Numbered from the stretch's first letter, positions 10,050 through 21,999 are shown. The stretch is 64,000 nt of DNA from Gordionus sp. m RMFG-2023 (GCF_954871325.1 NC_088776.1:50238569-50302568); one strand, 5' to 3'. Program-made: numbers and translations. Notes: generated by a model from the letters alone, not told the origin.

Positions 10050-10640
10050 GTCCCTCATTTATCTTTACTAAAATTTTTACCAATATTAGAAGAATGCTCT
10101 AATATGAGAGCGATTCTCGCTAAACATTAAATGAAGTCCATTTATGTAAACAAATTAGTAAAATTTCGTCAACGCACTGAAGATGATACAATGATAATCA
10201 AAACCCTAAAAACAGGACATTCTTTTACAGGAATGATTTATTATGCTGCCACTACATAAGCTAGGCTTAATTCTAGATCCGAATTTCAAGTCTTAGGTTT
10301 TTAATAGATGAAGAAAAAGAAGATATATATATATTAAACCTTAAAATGCTAAATGAATAAAATTAGATATGCATAAGTATCTAATTCTTCTTACACATAA
10401 AAATCACGTATTCCAAGTGAAACATTAAGAGAATTTCAGGCGATTATGATGAAGCATCAACATCTACCGATAAAAGTTGTGAGAATGAACTTAAAAGATT
10501 CATCGCTCATAAAAATGACAATATTTTGAAGTTTTGGGAGCAGGAAAATTCATTTCCTTTTTTGAGAAAATTAGCTAATAAAATTTTGTTAAACCCAGCA
10601 AGCTCTTATAGTGAAATGTACAATTAATCTTCTTATTAGA
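10050..10640 (+). pseudogene. Decayed hAT transposase fragment
   Basis: The part at 10483-10627 translates as a hAT C-terminal dimerisation segment: ILKFWEQENSFPFLRKLA followed by NKILLNPASS. Compare the family pattern DxLxWW...YPxLSxLAxxxLxIPASS. Upstream sequence to about 10050 gives only broken, frame-shifting peptide and is included tentatively. No ends or target duplication were found, so this is an old relic. Confidence 0.6.
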
Positions 10641-10839
10641 AGAATGGCGAACACAATTGAAATATGACAACATAGATATTACTCTTTTTCTAAATAAAAT
10701 TCGATTACCTTATTTCGAGTCTTGATATGAATTTTTATATGTTAATCCATTTAGCAATCTTAAACTTGAATTGGACAATACGAGCTCAGCTATGCTCTAT
10801 GTAACAGGCTCAACATTCCCTTTTAATTACCATATAAAT

Positions 10840-11200
10840 GCAGCAAATGTCATGATGATGATAATATGACGCTTCATCCTTTACATTGCAATCGTAATCC
10901 CGGCACTCGAGGTGCAATGGTCATTCCCAATGGTAGGCGATTGTGTTACACTAATTCCATGGTCACAAGGAAAGTTTATTGGGATTTTTCTTGTTTGGAC
11001 ATAAGGACGCTCTGAACGGAGGTCAATATTTTACTATCACCAAATGCAGTGCTGATTCTTCTAATTACATATTCATACCAATCATCTGCTCCACTTTGAC
11101 AACATATGATGATTTGGCAAAAAAGTTTTTTAAAGACGTTGGCAGCCTAATCAGATATTCTGGAGAACCTCGCAAAGGCTTTTACTTAAGGTAGAGGATA
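10840..11200 (+). other. Unidentified higher-complexity stretch
   Basis: Less AT-rich than its flanks. One frame (about 10855-10985) reads PGTRGAMVIPNGRRLCYTNS and then VTRKVYWDFSC, faintly like a FLYWCH-type zinc finger (aromatic-WxxxC), but the second half of such a finger is not evident. It may be part of a decayed DNA transposon adjoining the hAT relic at 10050-10640. Confidence 0.25.
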
Positions 11201-11392
11201 GCAATAGCTATTATTAAGGCTAATTATAGTTCGATCTCTCCTGATGATTGGAGGAAGAGGATTTTGAATAATTATGCTGGTTCCGCTTTTATTTATTTTG
11301 TTTTATTATTTATGCTCAATATTGTCTTTTTATTATGATTTCTTTTTCTAATTCGTAATAAAAAAAAATTCAAAAATTGTAATTATTTATGT

Positions 11393-12268
11393 CAGTCTTG
11401 TTAACGCTCCTTTTTAAAAGTAGCGACTCCCGCTCCCGCTCCTACCTTCTCAAAAGGAGCGAACTCCCGCTCTCGCTACTACATATTAAAAGGAGCGCTC
11501 CCGCTCCAACTAATGGAGTGCCGCTCCATAACCGCTCCTTTGATTTTCATTTTTTTAGAAGGTACACGAAACAAAATCATATTTTTTTATCAAAACGTTT
11601 TATTTATATTATATGATATATCAAAATATTTATAATCTTTTATTAGCTTTTAAAAGTAATAAATTTTCTAAATTAGAATCTAACAAACACCCACGCTTCT
11701 CCCCTAAGACCTGTTTTGCGATACTAAACGCTCCACAGGAGCACTAGAGGGAAGCGGGGTATTGTATTTAATATAAATATTTTTTAATTCATGGAATTGT
11801 TCAAAAATAGTAATTTTGCTATCATTATTTAAAAAATATCTATCCAATATATTATTTGTTTCTTCTTCTATAATCTCTAATAAATCCATAATATCTAAAA
11901 CTATTTTTTATTATATATCTATAAAATGAATATTAATATGACTTACAAGATTTTTCAAAAAATTTTCAATATAAAAAGGAAAAACTGATGTTTAATGTTT
12001 CAAATGATAGATGAAAAATCAATATAAAACTCGGCTCAACATTTAATAATGAATAAATTTAAATAAAATAAAATTTTATTTTCATTAAATTTTAATTAAC
12101 AAATATTATTAATATTTAAAAAATAATATAATTTATATATTAAATTTAATTCCAGCCCTAAAAGGAGCTACTCCCGCTCCCGCTCCTCATTTTTAAAAAG
12201 GAGGGGCGCTCCAGCTTTTTTTGAAAAAATGTAGCGGCACTCCGGAGTGCCGCTCCTTAACAAGACTG
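11393..12268 (-). mobile_element. 876-bp non-autonomous hAT element with transposase remnant
   Basis: Terminal inverted repeats CAGTCTTGTTAA are flanked by identical 8-bp duplications ATTTATGT (11385-11392 and 12269-12276). Subterminal regions consist of short repeats built on GGAGCG (written CGCTCC on the plus strand), inverted between the two ends. The minus strand at 11704-11889 still encodes a hAT C-terminus with the motif LPSSAPVERL, so the element is a deletion derivative of an autonomous hAT rather than a pure MITE. Confidence 0.9.
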
Positions 12269-12276
12269 ATTTATGT

Positions 12277-13827
12277 TATATAGAATTAGAGAAATAAAAA
12301 CTATTATAGAATTAATTCAAAAAAGCAAAACAATAAAGTTCGGAAAAATTTAATAACACCCTGAATTTCTAATCTTGATCAAAATATTGTCTTTCGTGAG
12401 CTGGCAGGTCGGGTAAAAATTTTTAGTATTAAAGCGTGAAAATTTTTTATTGCCACTTTAAAATCATCTGTCTTAAAGAATAAAAATAATTATATCATTT
12501 ATATTTAATTAATATATTTATTTATTGTGCAGTCTTTCTTACTACATAACTTCAACTTGATTAATAAAATAAATGAAGATATATATAATTATTTTAATAC
12601 TTTTAAATGGAAACTAGAGGATATCGCTTCATTAATTATTTTTATTTTAGCATAAATTATATTTAGCTTTCACTATATCATTTATTATACTGGTGATTAT
12701 AAAAAAAGCGTCACTACTTGACCCTGCCTGTATTCTGTCGAATCTTTTTATATATCATTTCTGCTAGGTTTCTAAAAAGAAATATACGTGTTCAAGATTT
12801 AAATATTTAGGTTCAAGATTCGACTCTGTTAAAGTTCATAACAGAGTTCAATTGCAGGAAATTTTTGAAATTATATTTTAAAAGGATAATATGGAAAGCA
12901 ATTGCAAACGTTTAAAAGTCAGACTAAACGATTTATACCCATAAGTTTTATAAGAATTTTATCTCATTTCACGGATTTATATATGCGATTATAATTACAA
13001 TGGATCGTAATCACAAGTGATGGGAGAATGTTTTTTTTCAATTAAAGAATGATTATTTTAAAATGTAATAAAATTCATTTTTTTATTAGCTCATTAAAAT
13101 AATTTAAAACTGAAGATAAAGGGTTTAATAAAATAGATTCAAAACCATAAAACCAAAATAGGATTCAGGAATTTTTAACTCTATTTGGCGGAAATTTTGA
13201 TAACAAGATCTTAAAAACAGATTTTCTGGAAGAGATCTGAACACGCCACCGGCCAAACACTGACTTTCTTGTTAACAATTCTTTTTAATACTACTTGATT
13301 TTGCGTAAATGTTTATGAAAATATGTTGATAACAAATGATTTATATTTTAGTGTATCAAAATTTATATCAATTTTTTTTCTATTTTATTAAACTCATCAG
13401 CAAATATGAGCATAGTATTTTAAGAATAAGTAAACATAAAATATAAAAAAAATTATATACGTTTTTAAAAAGATATGTTGTATCAAACTTTTATTTATAA
13501 TAATAATATAAATTATATAACAGTGTTAAATCCATATATTAATTACTAAAGATAAAAAAATAATACATCTTATATAATATTGGTCAAAATTCAAAATAAA
13601 TTAACGCAAATAACATTTGTAAAGGAGGGTAGATCTGCATGTATCCTTTTCTTGTTCGAGGTATAAGATAAAATCTTTCAAAGTTACTCGCTTATTTCTA
13701 TTTTTTAACTAAAAAAATATATAAATATAAATAATGTTTAATTTTTAAAAATAGTAAAATACATTAAATTTATAAATACACGCATAGTCCATCAATATAT
13801 ATTCATAATCAAGATTAAAAACACGAA
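12277..13827. other. Gap between convergent genes, no gene seen
   Basis: AT-rich sequence with no coherent coding frame. If TAF4 continues beyond 13843, as in other animals, its last exon (motif RVNLRDLIF) could lie here or further left. I searched by eye and did not find it. Confidence 0.4.
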
Positions 13828-14031
13828 TTAAAATAAATTTACATTGCTTGATGTATTTAAAGTTCCGGTTCCATGGCTTAACCCTTTGATATCGTTGAAA
13901 TTAGATGTACCGTCATCTGAATTGTTGAGAACAGAGTTGGTTAGAATTTTCTTCTTCCGTGGGCCTATGGCAGCTAAAGCAGTTAAATTTGCCTCCATCT
14001 GCCTAGTTTCTTCCATTTGAGCGATTTGCAT
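13828..14031 (-). CDS. TAF4: TAF4 exon 10: ANLTALAAIGPRKK signature, C-terminus
   Basis: Acceptor AAAATAAG before 14031. The exon reads MQIAQMEETRQMEANLTALA and then AIGPRKKK. NLTALAAIGPRKK is the hallmark of the TAF4 C-terminal region. It then runs through a Ser/Asn-rich stretch to TAA at 13828. In other animals the protein continues to a final RVNLRDLIF segment. A donor AAT/GTAAAT at 13842 in phase 0 would allow splicing to such an exon, so 13828 may be either the true end or intron read-through. On minus-strand order this is the last recognised exon. Confidence 0.85.
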   Translation of the reverse strand: MQIAQMEETRQMEANLTALAAIGPRKKKILTNSVLNNSDDGTSNFNDIKGLSHGTGTLNTSSNVNLF

Positions 14032-14134
14032 CTTATTTTATTTTTGTTTAAAAAAATCAATCATCAAGATTTCAATTTTTATTTCAAGTATAATTTAGAT
14101 ATTTTATGTTTCAATTAAAAATCTTTATTATTAC

Positions 14135-14188
14135 CTCCTTGACCTTTTGTTTCAATTTCAATTGTTCGGGGTCTTCATGCTTGGCACG
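14135..14188 (-). CDS. TAF4: TAF4 exon 9
   Basis: An 18-codon exon RAKHEDPEQLKLKQKVKE with acceptor AATTTAG and donor GTAATA, matching the SRxEDPEQLRLKQKAKE segment of TAF4. The introns on both sides are short (103 bp before exon 10; 360 bp from exon 8). Phase 0 at both ends. Confidence 0.92.
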
Positions 14189-14548
14189 CTAAATTATTAA
14201 AAGAAAAATTCAATAAGTCAAACTAATCATCATTTATAATAGTTAATATTCAATATTATTTTATAAAATTCAGAAATTTAGTTAGTAAATAAATCTGTGG
14301 AAAAGTTGGGTAATTAATATATTTTTGTCGCTTAAGCAAATTTTTAGCCGTTTAAAAAATCGGCTAAACCTCCTTTGCAGGGTTCTTCTTAAAAATATAG
14401 CAGCTCATATTTGAAAAAATCTATTATGAATTAAACGCCTTAAAAAAAATTTTCTACGGCATGTGCCTGAGATTGAGCCAAGTTAGCCAACATTTAGACA
14501 ATACCCAACTATATCATAACTAAAAAATTTCTAAAAGAATTTAATTAC

Positions 14549-14674
14549 TTTAGCTAAACGGAACAAAATTTCTTTCTCTTGTTCGTCCTTGCGTTTTTTT
14601 TCTAAGTGATCTATTTCCTCCAGAAATTTGAATTGAGCTTTAACGTCTGACACTGTCTCGTATCTATTATCCAT
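14549..14674 (-). CDS. TAF4: TAF4 exon 8: coiled segment after the histone fold
   Basis: A 42-codon exon, acceptor TTTCAAG, donor GTAATT. It contains DNRYETVSDVKAQFKFLEEI and then KKRKDEQEKEIL, matching the conserved DDRYExxSDVRAQLKFFExL...KQRKDEQEREIL region that follows the TAF4 histone fold and supports contact with TAF12. Phase 0 at both ends. Confidence 0.95.
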
Positions 14675-14790
14675 CTTGAAAAAAATATAAAATAAATGTT
14701 AATGCTGAGAAACAAAATTGAATTTCAAAAAAGAAAACTAAAAAACAAAAATTTGTAATTTTAATTTTATGGGCTTCATTAAATCTTAAC

Positions 14791-14909
14791 TTTATAAATA
14801 TCCTTCCTGTGATCAGCTATGATAGAAAGCTTGGACAATATCATCTTAAATCTATTCTCTATCGCGTGGGATACAATCCTAGCCACGTCCGGCTCGAAGG
14901 AGGCCAAAC
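14791..14909 (-). CDS. TAF4: TAF4 exon 7: second half of histone fold
   Basis: Acceptor TCAAAAG, donor AAA/GTTAAG. It reads LASFEPDVARIVSHAIENRF and then KMILSKLSIIADHRKD. This aligns with the TAF4 helix containing HPDVxxYVSHATQxRLxxLxEK, the part of the histone fold that pairs with TAF12 in TFIID. Its incoming two bases (GT) complete the Gly codon split from exon 6, 6.1 kb away across a LINE-bearing intron. Confidence 0.94.
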
Positions 14910-15212
14910 CTTTTGAGCGAACTGGATAATCGATAAAAATATATAAAATATAATCGTGATTATATATGGGATTTTTATTTTCAAGTCGTAAGGAGATCGC
15001 CCTATAACTGTTGCATTCATTAAAGAGGTCTGCAATAAGTAGGTTTCTAGTTTAAAAATGTTAAACAGTGGTTGGGTGGGCCTTCGGGCTAAACCCCGCT
15101 CATTACACCTCTAATTCATTGTGTTATTTATCAAATTTTTGGAAAACAGATTTTGAACTAGCACACCCTATTTGAAAGAAAGGAAGTATACATTAAATAA
15201 ATATTAATTGTT
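14910..15212. other. TAF4 intron left of the LINE
   Basis: Mostly A/T-rich. A small GC-rich patch at about 15070-15110 (GGGTGGGCCTTCGGGCTAAA) may be a fragment of another repeat. Nothing else seen. Confidence 0.4.
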
Positions 15213-15228
15213 ATATATATTTTTTTAG

Positions 15229-18200
15229 CTCTCTCCCAAAATCCTACCTACAGCCTTATCGTGGCGGGGGAGTGGCAACGTCTTTTGGCGGCAAATGGAG
15301 GTCTAAAAGGTTCCCTGTGATCTGGGTCTAGAATAGGATCACCGTCTCCTCGACGGGGTGTAAAAACCACTTAAAGAGGTTGATGTCAGGAAGGGCATCC
15401 GATTGTAAAAACCTTGCTACAAAAATTTCCCTATGGTTACAACAAAGCATGGGCGGGGTACAGCCCAAAGTACCCCGTGGGCCTCCTCATCCGCCTATGA
15501 CAAAAAGAAGGATGGGAAACCTGGTGGAACCACTATTCATGAAAATGAAACCTATGACGGCCATAAACGACCTGATAAAAAGTGGAGAAACCAGTTTACG
15601 GGTGATCGAGTTAGGGTCGCGACATGGAATGTTTGGAGTATGACGGAAAGAGCGGGAGAAGTCGTCGATGTATTGCACAGAATACATATAGATGTGTGCT
15701 GCATACAGGAGACTAGATGGAAAGGAAATGGGACCAGAATGATTGGCAAGACTAGCGAAAAGTATAAATTCTTTTGGCAAGGAGGTAATGATGGTAAGGC
15801 TGGAGTTGGGGTATTGGTTGCGGAGAAATAGGTAGACAAAGTAGTCGAAGTGAGAAGGCTAGACAACCAGATAATGGTTATCAAGATGATTATTGGTAGA
15901 AAGCTATATAATATGATCTCGGCATATGTTCCTCAGGTTGGAAGAAGTGAAGAAGAGAAAGATGTATTTTGGGACAGTCTATTGGGGGTGACATCGAGAC
16001 TGGCAAATGAAGAGGGGATTATCCTGGCTGGCGATCTGAATGGACATGTGGGAGCGAGTAGTGAGGGTTATGAAGGAGTACATGGAGGGTTCAGTTACGG
16101 CATGAGAAATTTGGAAGGAGAGAGGATTTTAGAATTTAGTGAGGCTATGGATATGATTGTTTGTAATACAATGTTTAAGAAAGAATCAGAGAAGCTGGTG
16201 ACTTATAAGTCGGGTAGTACCAAAAGTGTTGTGGATTACTTGTTATTAAGGAGATGTGATCGATGTATAATAAAAAATGTGAAAGTGATACCGGGAGAGG
16301 AATGTATAAATCAGCATCGACTAGTTGTAGGAGATCTCACTCTTAAAGGTGCCAGGGTCACTAAAAGAAAGTTTGTCCCAAGGCTGAAGGTTTGGAAATT
16401 GAAGGAGGAGAATGCTAGACGTCAATTCAATATGGCATTGGCGATTAGGGAGGCGGAGGTGGCACAAGCATCTGGGGTGAATGACAAGTGGGAAGCCATG
16501 AAGAAAGCTTGGGTAATGACAACTGAGGAGGTATGTGGATGGACAAAAGGGCCGCCTAGACATAAGGAGACTTGGTGGTGGAGCCCGGAGGTAGCGAAAG
16601 CCGTGGATGAGAAACGGAGGTGTTTCAAAGTATGGTATAATAGCAAAGAAAATAGTGATAATGATATTTACAAGATGGCTAAAAGAAATGCTAAGAAATT
16701 AATAGCGAAGGCTCAAGAAGAAAAAAGACACGAGTTTGCTAAAGAAATGGAATGCGCTGATGGAATTGGAAATATGGTTAGAATGGCAAAACAGATGTCA
16801 AAAAAGAGGCAGGATGTGATAGGTGTAAAGTGTTTGAAAAATATGGAAGGAAAAATGACGATTGATAGTAGTGGTATTAAGAACACCTGGAAGATTTACA
16901 TGAAAGGACTTTTGAATGAAGAAAATGAATGGAATAATAATATTAGTTGTGCAAAGGTAGAAGGTCTAGGGTGTAAATTTGGCAAGGACGAGATAAGGAG
17001 AGCAGTGAAAAAGATGAAGAAAGGGAAGGCATCGGGTTTAACGATGGTGGTATCAGAGATGTTTAAAGGTTCTGATGATTTAGGGATTGAATGGTTAATG
17101 AATTTAGCAAATCAGATTGTCACAGAAGGTACTATTCCCGAGGACTGGCGAAGAAGTATAATTATCCCAGTATACAAGGGGAAAGGTGATCCTTTAGATT
17201 GTGGGTCTTACAGAGCTATTAAACTCTTGGAACATGCAATGAAAGTATTTGAGAGAGTGTTAGAAAAGCGGATAAGGGAACAAATCAAAATTGATGAAAT
17301 GCAGTTTGGTTTTACATCGGGAAAAGGCACGACAGATGCAATTTTTGTGGTGAGACAAATTCAGGAGAAGTATCTTGCGAAGGAAAAGAAACTCTATTAT
17401 GCGTTTGTTGATTTGGAGAAAGCATTTGATAGGGTGCCGCGTGAGATTACAAGATGGGCCTTGAGAAAATCCGGTGTGGAGGAATGGTTAGTTACCGCAG
17501 TGATGGCAATGTATGTTGGAGCACAAACAGCAGTACGGACGGATTATGGTGATAGTGACAGCTTTGAGGTGAAGGTAGGACTTCATCAAGGATCCGTGCT
17601 GAGTCCATTATTATTTATCTTAGTAATGGATGTGGTGGCTAGAGAAATGCGTGAAGGACTTCCCTGGGAGATATTATATGCAGATGACCTTGTATTAATG
17701 GCAAACAGTGAGGGAGAATTGAGGGATAAAGTTAGTAAATGGAAGATGACTATGGAAGCAAAGGGCCTGAAAATGAATGCATCAAAAACAAAGGTGATGA
17801 TTGGTGGGGAAAATCTAAAGATAGAAGAATCAGGTAAGTGGCCTTGTGGTATATGTGGGAAAGGAGTTGCTAGAAATTCTATCCAATGCACCAGATGCCA
17901 GAAATGGGTACATAAAAGATGTAGTGGGAAAAAAGGCAGTTTGCTGTTAGAAAGAATGACCTTTATTTGTAAAACATGCATGAAAGGGATACATAATAAT
18001 GATAACCTAAAAAATGGTGGTCTGGATATTGGCAATGGGTTAACCCTAGAAAAAGTGGATAAGTTTTGTTATTTAGGTGATATGCTAAACGCAGATGGTG
18101 GTGTAGATTCTGCTGTTGTTGCAAGGATCAGACAAGCTTGGAAGAAGTTCAGAGAGATGTCGTCTATTCTTACAAATAAAAAAGTTTCTCTGAAGTTAAA

Positions 18201-18665
18201 GGGGAAAGTTTACGTAAGCTGTGTGAGGAGTTGTTTAGTTTATGGCGGTGAAACATGGGCAATGAAAGCAATTCACGAAGCCAAATTAGAAAGAACAGAG
18301 ATGAGGATGGTTAGATGGATGTGTATGGTATCTCTGAGAGAGAGAAAAACTAGCAAGGAATTGCGAGCAAGATTAGGTATAGAAATGATTGGTATGGTAA
18401 TGCGACGAAATAGACTAAGATGGTTTGGGCATGTGGAACGTATGACAAGAGATGACTGGGTAAAGAGATGCACAATGATGGAAGTAGGAGGATCAAGACC
18501 TAGAGGAAGACCCAAGATGACGTGGACAAAGATAGCGGCGGATATGAGAAGCTTGAATCTTACAAGTATTGATGCTCATGACCGTCAAAAATGGAAAAGA
18601 AAAATCAGAGGGAAAACTGGCCTACCCGGGTAAACCTGGAAATCGCCATAAAACGGAGAAGAAGA
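15229..18665 (+). mobile_element. Near-intact EN-RT LINE, 3.44 kb
   Basis: This is a non-LTR retrotransposon inserted antisense to TAF4. The 16-bp target duplication ATATATATTTTTTTAG is identical at 15213-15228 and 18666-18681, so the insertion is recent and complete at both ends. The 5' UTR is about 200 bp with a hairpin-prone GC-rich tract. A single long ORF encodes endonuclease, reverse transcriptase and a zinc finger. There is no poly(A) tail; the 3' end is AAAACGGAGAAGAAG. The GC content (near 45%) contrasts strongly with the host intron. Confidence 0.95.
15433..18633 (+). CDS. LINE ORF: APE endonuclease, reverse transcriptase and C4HC3-like zinc finger
   Basis: One frame from ATG 15433 to TAA 18633 (about 1,066 codons) is interrupted only by a TAG at 15829-15831, where relatives appear to have Trp. 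Another possible start is ATG 15850. Endonuclease: RVATWNVWSMTER, IQETRWKG, GDLNGHVG, SVVDYLLLRR and QHRLVVGD. Reverse transcriptase: RSIIIPVYKGKGDPLDCGSY, YAFVDLEKAFDRV, GLHQGSVLSPLLFILVMD and the catalytic YADD at 17677-17688. Between the RT fingers/palm and the thumb lies a zinc finger (about 17845-17985, CGICGKGV...CTRCQKWVHKRCSG...CKTC), a PHD-like arrangement known in some invertebrate LINEs. The C-terminus carries LRWFGHVERM and RPRGRPKMTW. I would place it near RTE/CR1-like APE-type LINEs but cannot fix the clade. Confidence 0.93.
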
Positions 18666-18681
18666 ATATATATTTTTTTAG

Positions 18682-21054
18682 GTATAAATTAAGTATACAC
18701 GGTAAATCTAAATATCCTCTTCATTAGACAGCCTAAACGTATTTTTCATACTAAATTTTGATAAAAATATAATACAAATTATAAAAAAAGGTCTAAAGGC
18801 AGGATTTCTAAAAAATGAATTAGGCGCTTATTGTATTACTTATATACTTCTTTACCCGAGAAAATCATACAAGAATAAAAGGGTTTACAGATTAGCATTT
18901 TAGGTGCGATAAACAGGCTAAATAAGCAAATATTTTAATATATATTTTATAAACATACCCAAAGTATGTAAGTAGCTCCATTAATAAGAAGTAGAGACCT
19001 ACAAGGGTTTTAAAAAAATTTCGACGCAACCCGACTCATAGGGGAAAAAAATTTTCACCACACAATCATATAATTGCTTAAAGACAGAAGGAGGTATTTT
19101 TTTAAAAAAAAATTAAACAAAAAAAGTATCTTAATAAATCATATATTTGGAATTTAAAAGTAATGACATAAATTTGATATAATATCAAATATACGTTTCC
19201 ATGATTTTTTTTAAAAAATATTTTAAATATTAAATTGGATTTCAACTGAGGTTTCTCACAATTCCGGGGAAAATGGAAGGTTTAGATTTGTATCCATTAA
19301 ACTTTATATTCTACCTTTATTTTTGGTATCATGTTTGAAGCACAACGCGATGATATCTTCTTTTTCACTCCCAAATAACACTAAACTTGGCCTCGACCGC
19401 TTGAAATTTTTTACCTTACCTGAAGCTGTTTTATCCAAGTTTTAACAAACCAATTAATTTTTGAACCTTTAATTTAAAACCTTTTAAAATACTTTAATCG
19501 AACACCCCCCCCCCCCCCCTGAAATAACAACTATTAAAAAATGCTAATTGCACTATTGGTTATGGTTGGAAACATTACCAAGCAAAAAACTAGGAAACCA
19601 CTCATCAGATGAACAATTAAGAGTTGTCACAGGCCACCGAATTGAATGTAGTATCGTTCCATCATAAATCCCAAAGGGAGGCATGAATTAAATTGTATAT
19701 ACAGTCAAGGTTGATTTGCAAGGCATTAGGAGACTCGAATATCAAATATGCTGGATCCTGATAATTTATAAAAAATTGATGATGGCCTGATGTCATATGT
19801 TTAACTTAGGTACATTGGTCTTTAGGTAAATTCCAAATTTGCGAATTTACATGCGTTTCTTCATTCCAAAATGTAAATTCTAATCGAGTTGATATAGCCA
19901 AGAAAAAAAATATTCTAAATTAACAATTATGTTTTTTTTACCAATAGTTATCTGTTTCTTTGAACATATGTCAAATAAAACTTTAATTTTTTAAAAAATA
20001 TAGCCGACAAAATAAGAACCCTTACATCAGAATCCAAAATTTAATAAAATAAAAAATTCAAATATTATTTTAAAATATAATTATCCTTGTTTTTTTGAGA
20101 ACTTGTAGTCCCAATTACACTTTTATAAAATGAGTTTTTTAAAAAAATATTTTTATTATTCATATTAATAATTGTTAAATGTATTTCATAAAAATATTAT
20201 ATTTATAGATATAAATTTTAAAAAAATTTCCACAAAGATTTTTTTTTGAAAATATTTCATTAAACTTAGTTCAATGATTTTTACCCATATTTTTATGTGA
20301 ATCAGGGATTGAATATGCTGCCCAAAGCCCGTCAATGTTTATGAACATCAAACACATTAATTATTTTATTAGCCCGATTATCAATCATTTCATATACATG
20401 AGATGACGACTTCTTTCACACTCAGCAGTATTGAAGGATGCATTCAAACACTTAGGGGATTTTTAAAGTTGTCAAAATGGACATTTATACCCAGCGACTA
20501 TTAAGAAATTTAATTTTCTTCTTATTTGATTTTCACGAAATCGAACCGATTTTCTTTTTGGAAGTTTATTGTAAAAACAAAAAATTTAAAGACATATTTG
20601 GAAAAAATTAAGAAAAAATTTTTAATTAAATTTTACATAAAAATGCCAAAATCTTCTATAATTCTCAGGCATAATCAATTTTTCAAGATGAAATCAAAAT
20701 CCCGAGCCTTGCATAAAATTTTTGCCTAAAATATTGGGTTAGCCGTTTAACAACACCAAGACAAAGATATGCAAAATCCTTATTTTTAAAATTTTACCAA
20801 GTAATGGTCTCTGTTTCAAATATTAGACTAATGCTTTTAAATCATTTTTTTTGATTACACTTGATAATTACAAATCCAGACCCAAATTTTTTTCCCCAAC
20901 CTACTTAATAAACGTCACGACTAGGAAATTAGTCATAAGAGGTTTAAAATTGCTTTTTTCTAAATAATTTAACCCCCCCCCCCCTCTCAAAGATTAATAA
21001 ATCATGAAACATAATATAAAAGCGTAAATTAAAAAGAATATTAATAACACTAAC
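18682..21054. other. TAF4 intron right of the LINE
   Basis: A/T-rich intron with two long poly-C runs (about 19503-19519 and 20973-20984), a family G half-copy near 18990-19050 (GAGACCTACAAGG) and, at about 20700-20760, the tail of the GTTAGCCGTTTAACAACAC repeat family. The 67-residue open frame at 20526-20729 is lysine/phenylalanine-rich and ends inside that repeat; I do not regard it as a gene. Confidence 0.5.
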
Positions 21055-21224
21055 CCAAAGAATCTATCCTATTTGACAGGAGAGGTAAATTGAGAAAAGT
21101 TTGATCGGCACAAGATCTGATCTGAAACCCAATGAAATCGGAAGAACCCGCCAAAATTCTCTGTTTTTCCTCACTGATGTTTATACCCCCCATTGCTGTC
21201 ACATCGTTAATATCGTCCTCATCT
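21055..21224 (-). CDS. TAF4: TAF4 exon 6: first half of histone fold
   Basis: Acceptor GTAAAG, donor TTTGG/GTTAGT. It reads DEDDINDVTAMGGINISEEK, QRILAGSSDFIG and then the RSCADQTFLNLPLL block. This matches the conserved DDINDVAxMxGVNLxEExxRILA...RSCxDExFLxxxxL of TAF4. The two bases lost at its start and end are completed by exons 5 and 7 (Arg and Gly codons), so the phase chain holds over 10 kb. Confidence 0.96.
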
Positions 21225-21766
21225 CTTTACGAAGGGTTGGACGAAAAAATAAGAATAATTATTTGCGTAAAAAATAATGTCATATAATTGTGTAATATTC
21301 AATTTTTTGGTAATCTTATGACTTATTTCGGAATATTATATGGAATGTCTATTATTATTTCTATAAGCATTTCTAAAAAAGTCGAACGCGTTCGCGTTCA
21401 AAGTTCACCTTCAAAAGAAACGCGTTCACGTTAGTTCAAAACTTTATGATTTTTTAAATTTCATTTAATATTTAATTTAATATAAATAAATAGCATATAT
21501 TTTTTAACACAATATATTAGCCATGTTTAAAATTAATAGTTTTAAGTGAATAAAAAATATTTTTATTTATTAAAATTTTTAATTTTTAATATATAAAAAT
21601 TTTAAAATTTCATTATTTATAAAATATATAAATTTATAATAAATTGCGTTCAACTATTAAAATATAATCCCTAAAATAAATTCTAAAAGATATTAAGTAT
21701 TTTATATCTATGAAATATATAATATTTAATTATTTTTACTTCTTATGTCTAATCTATTATCATAAT

Positions 21767-21905
21767 TAGTGTTGTTAAGCGGTTCGTTTTAACCCTTGTT
21801 CCTTCTATAAATAAAATATTCAGGGTTGCGTAATATTATTTTGGATGAAATATTGAGTTAGCCGTTTTTAAAAATCGGCTTAAAACGAGCCATTTAACAA
21901 CACTA
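21767..21905. mobile_element. 139-bp hAT-type MITE (TAGTGTTGTTAA family)
   Basis: Ends TAGTGTTGTTAAGCG and, on the other strand, TAGTGTTGTTAAATGGC. Identical 8-bp duplications ATCATAAT lie at 21759-21766 and 21906-21913. The interior contains GTTAGCCGTTTTTAAAAATC. Related sequence occurs at about 20740-20760, 24316-24533 and 14330-14400. Confidence 0.9.
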
Positions 21906-21999
21906 ATCATAATAATAATAATTTTAAGCATATGAAATACAATAATTTAATATAAATTATTAACAGGATACTTATAGTTATGTTATATAATATAATAAA

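Noticed and set aside
10855-10985. FLYWCH-like zinc finger reading in plus strand
   Set aside because: Only the first aromatic-Trp-Cys half is visible; the C-x-C and H-x-H half is absent and the frame is broken.
20526-20729. 67-residue Lys/Phe-rich frame
   Set aside because: Composition-driven, ends inside a MITE-family tail, no family resemblance.
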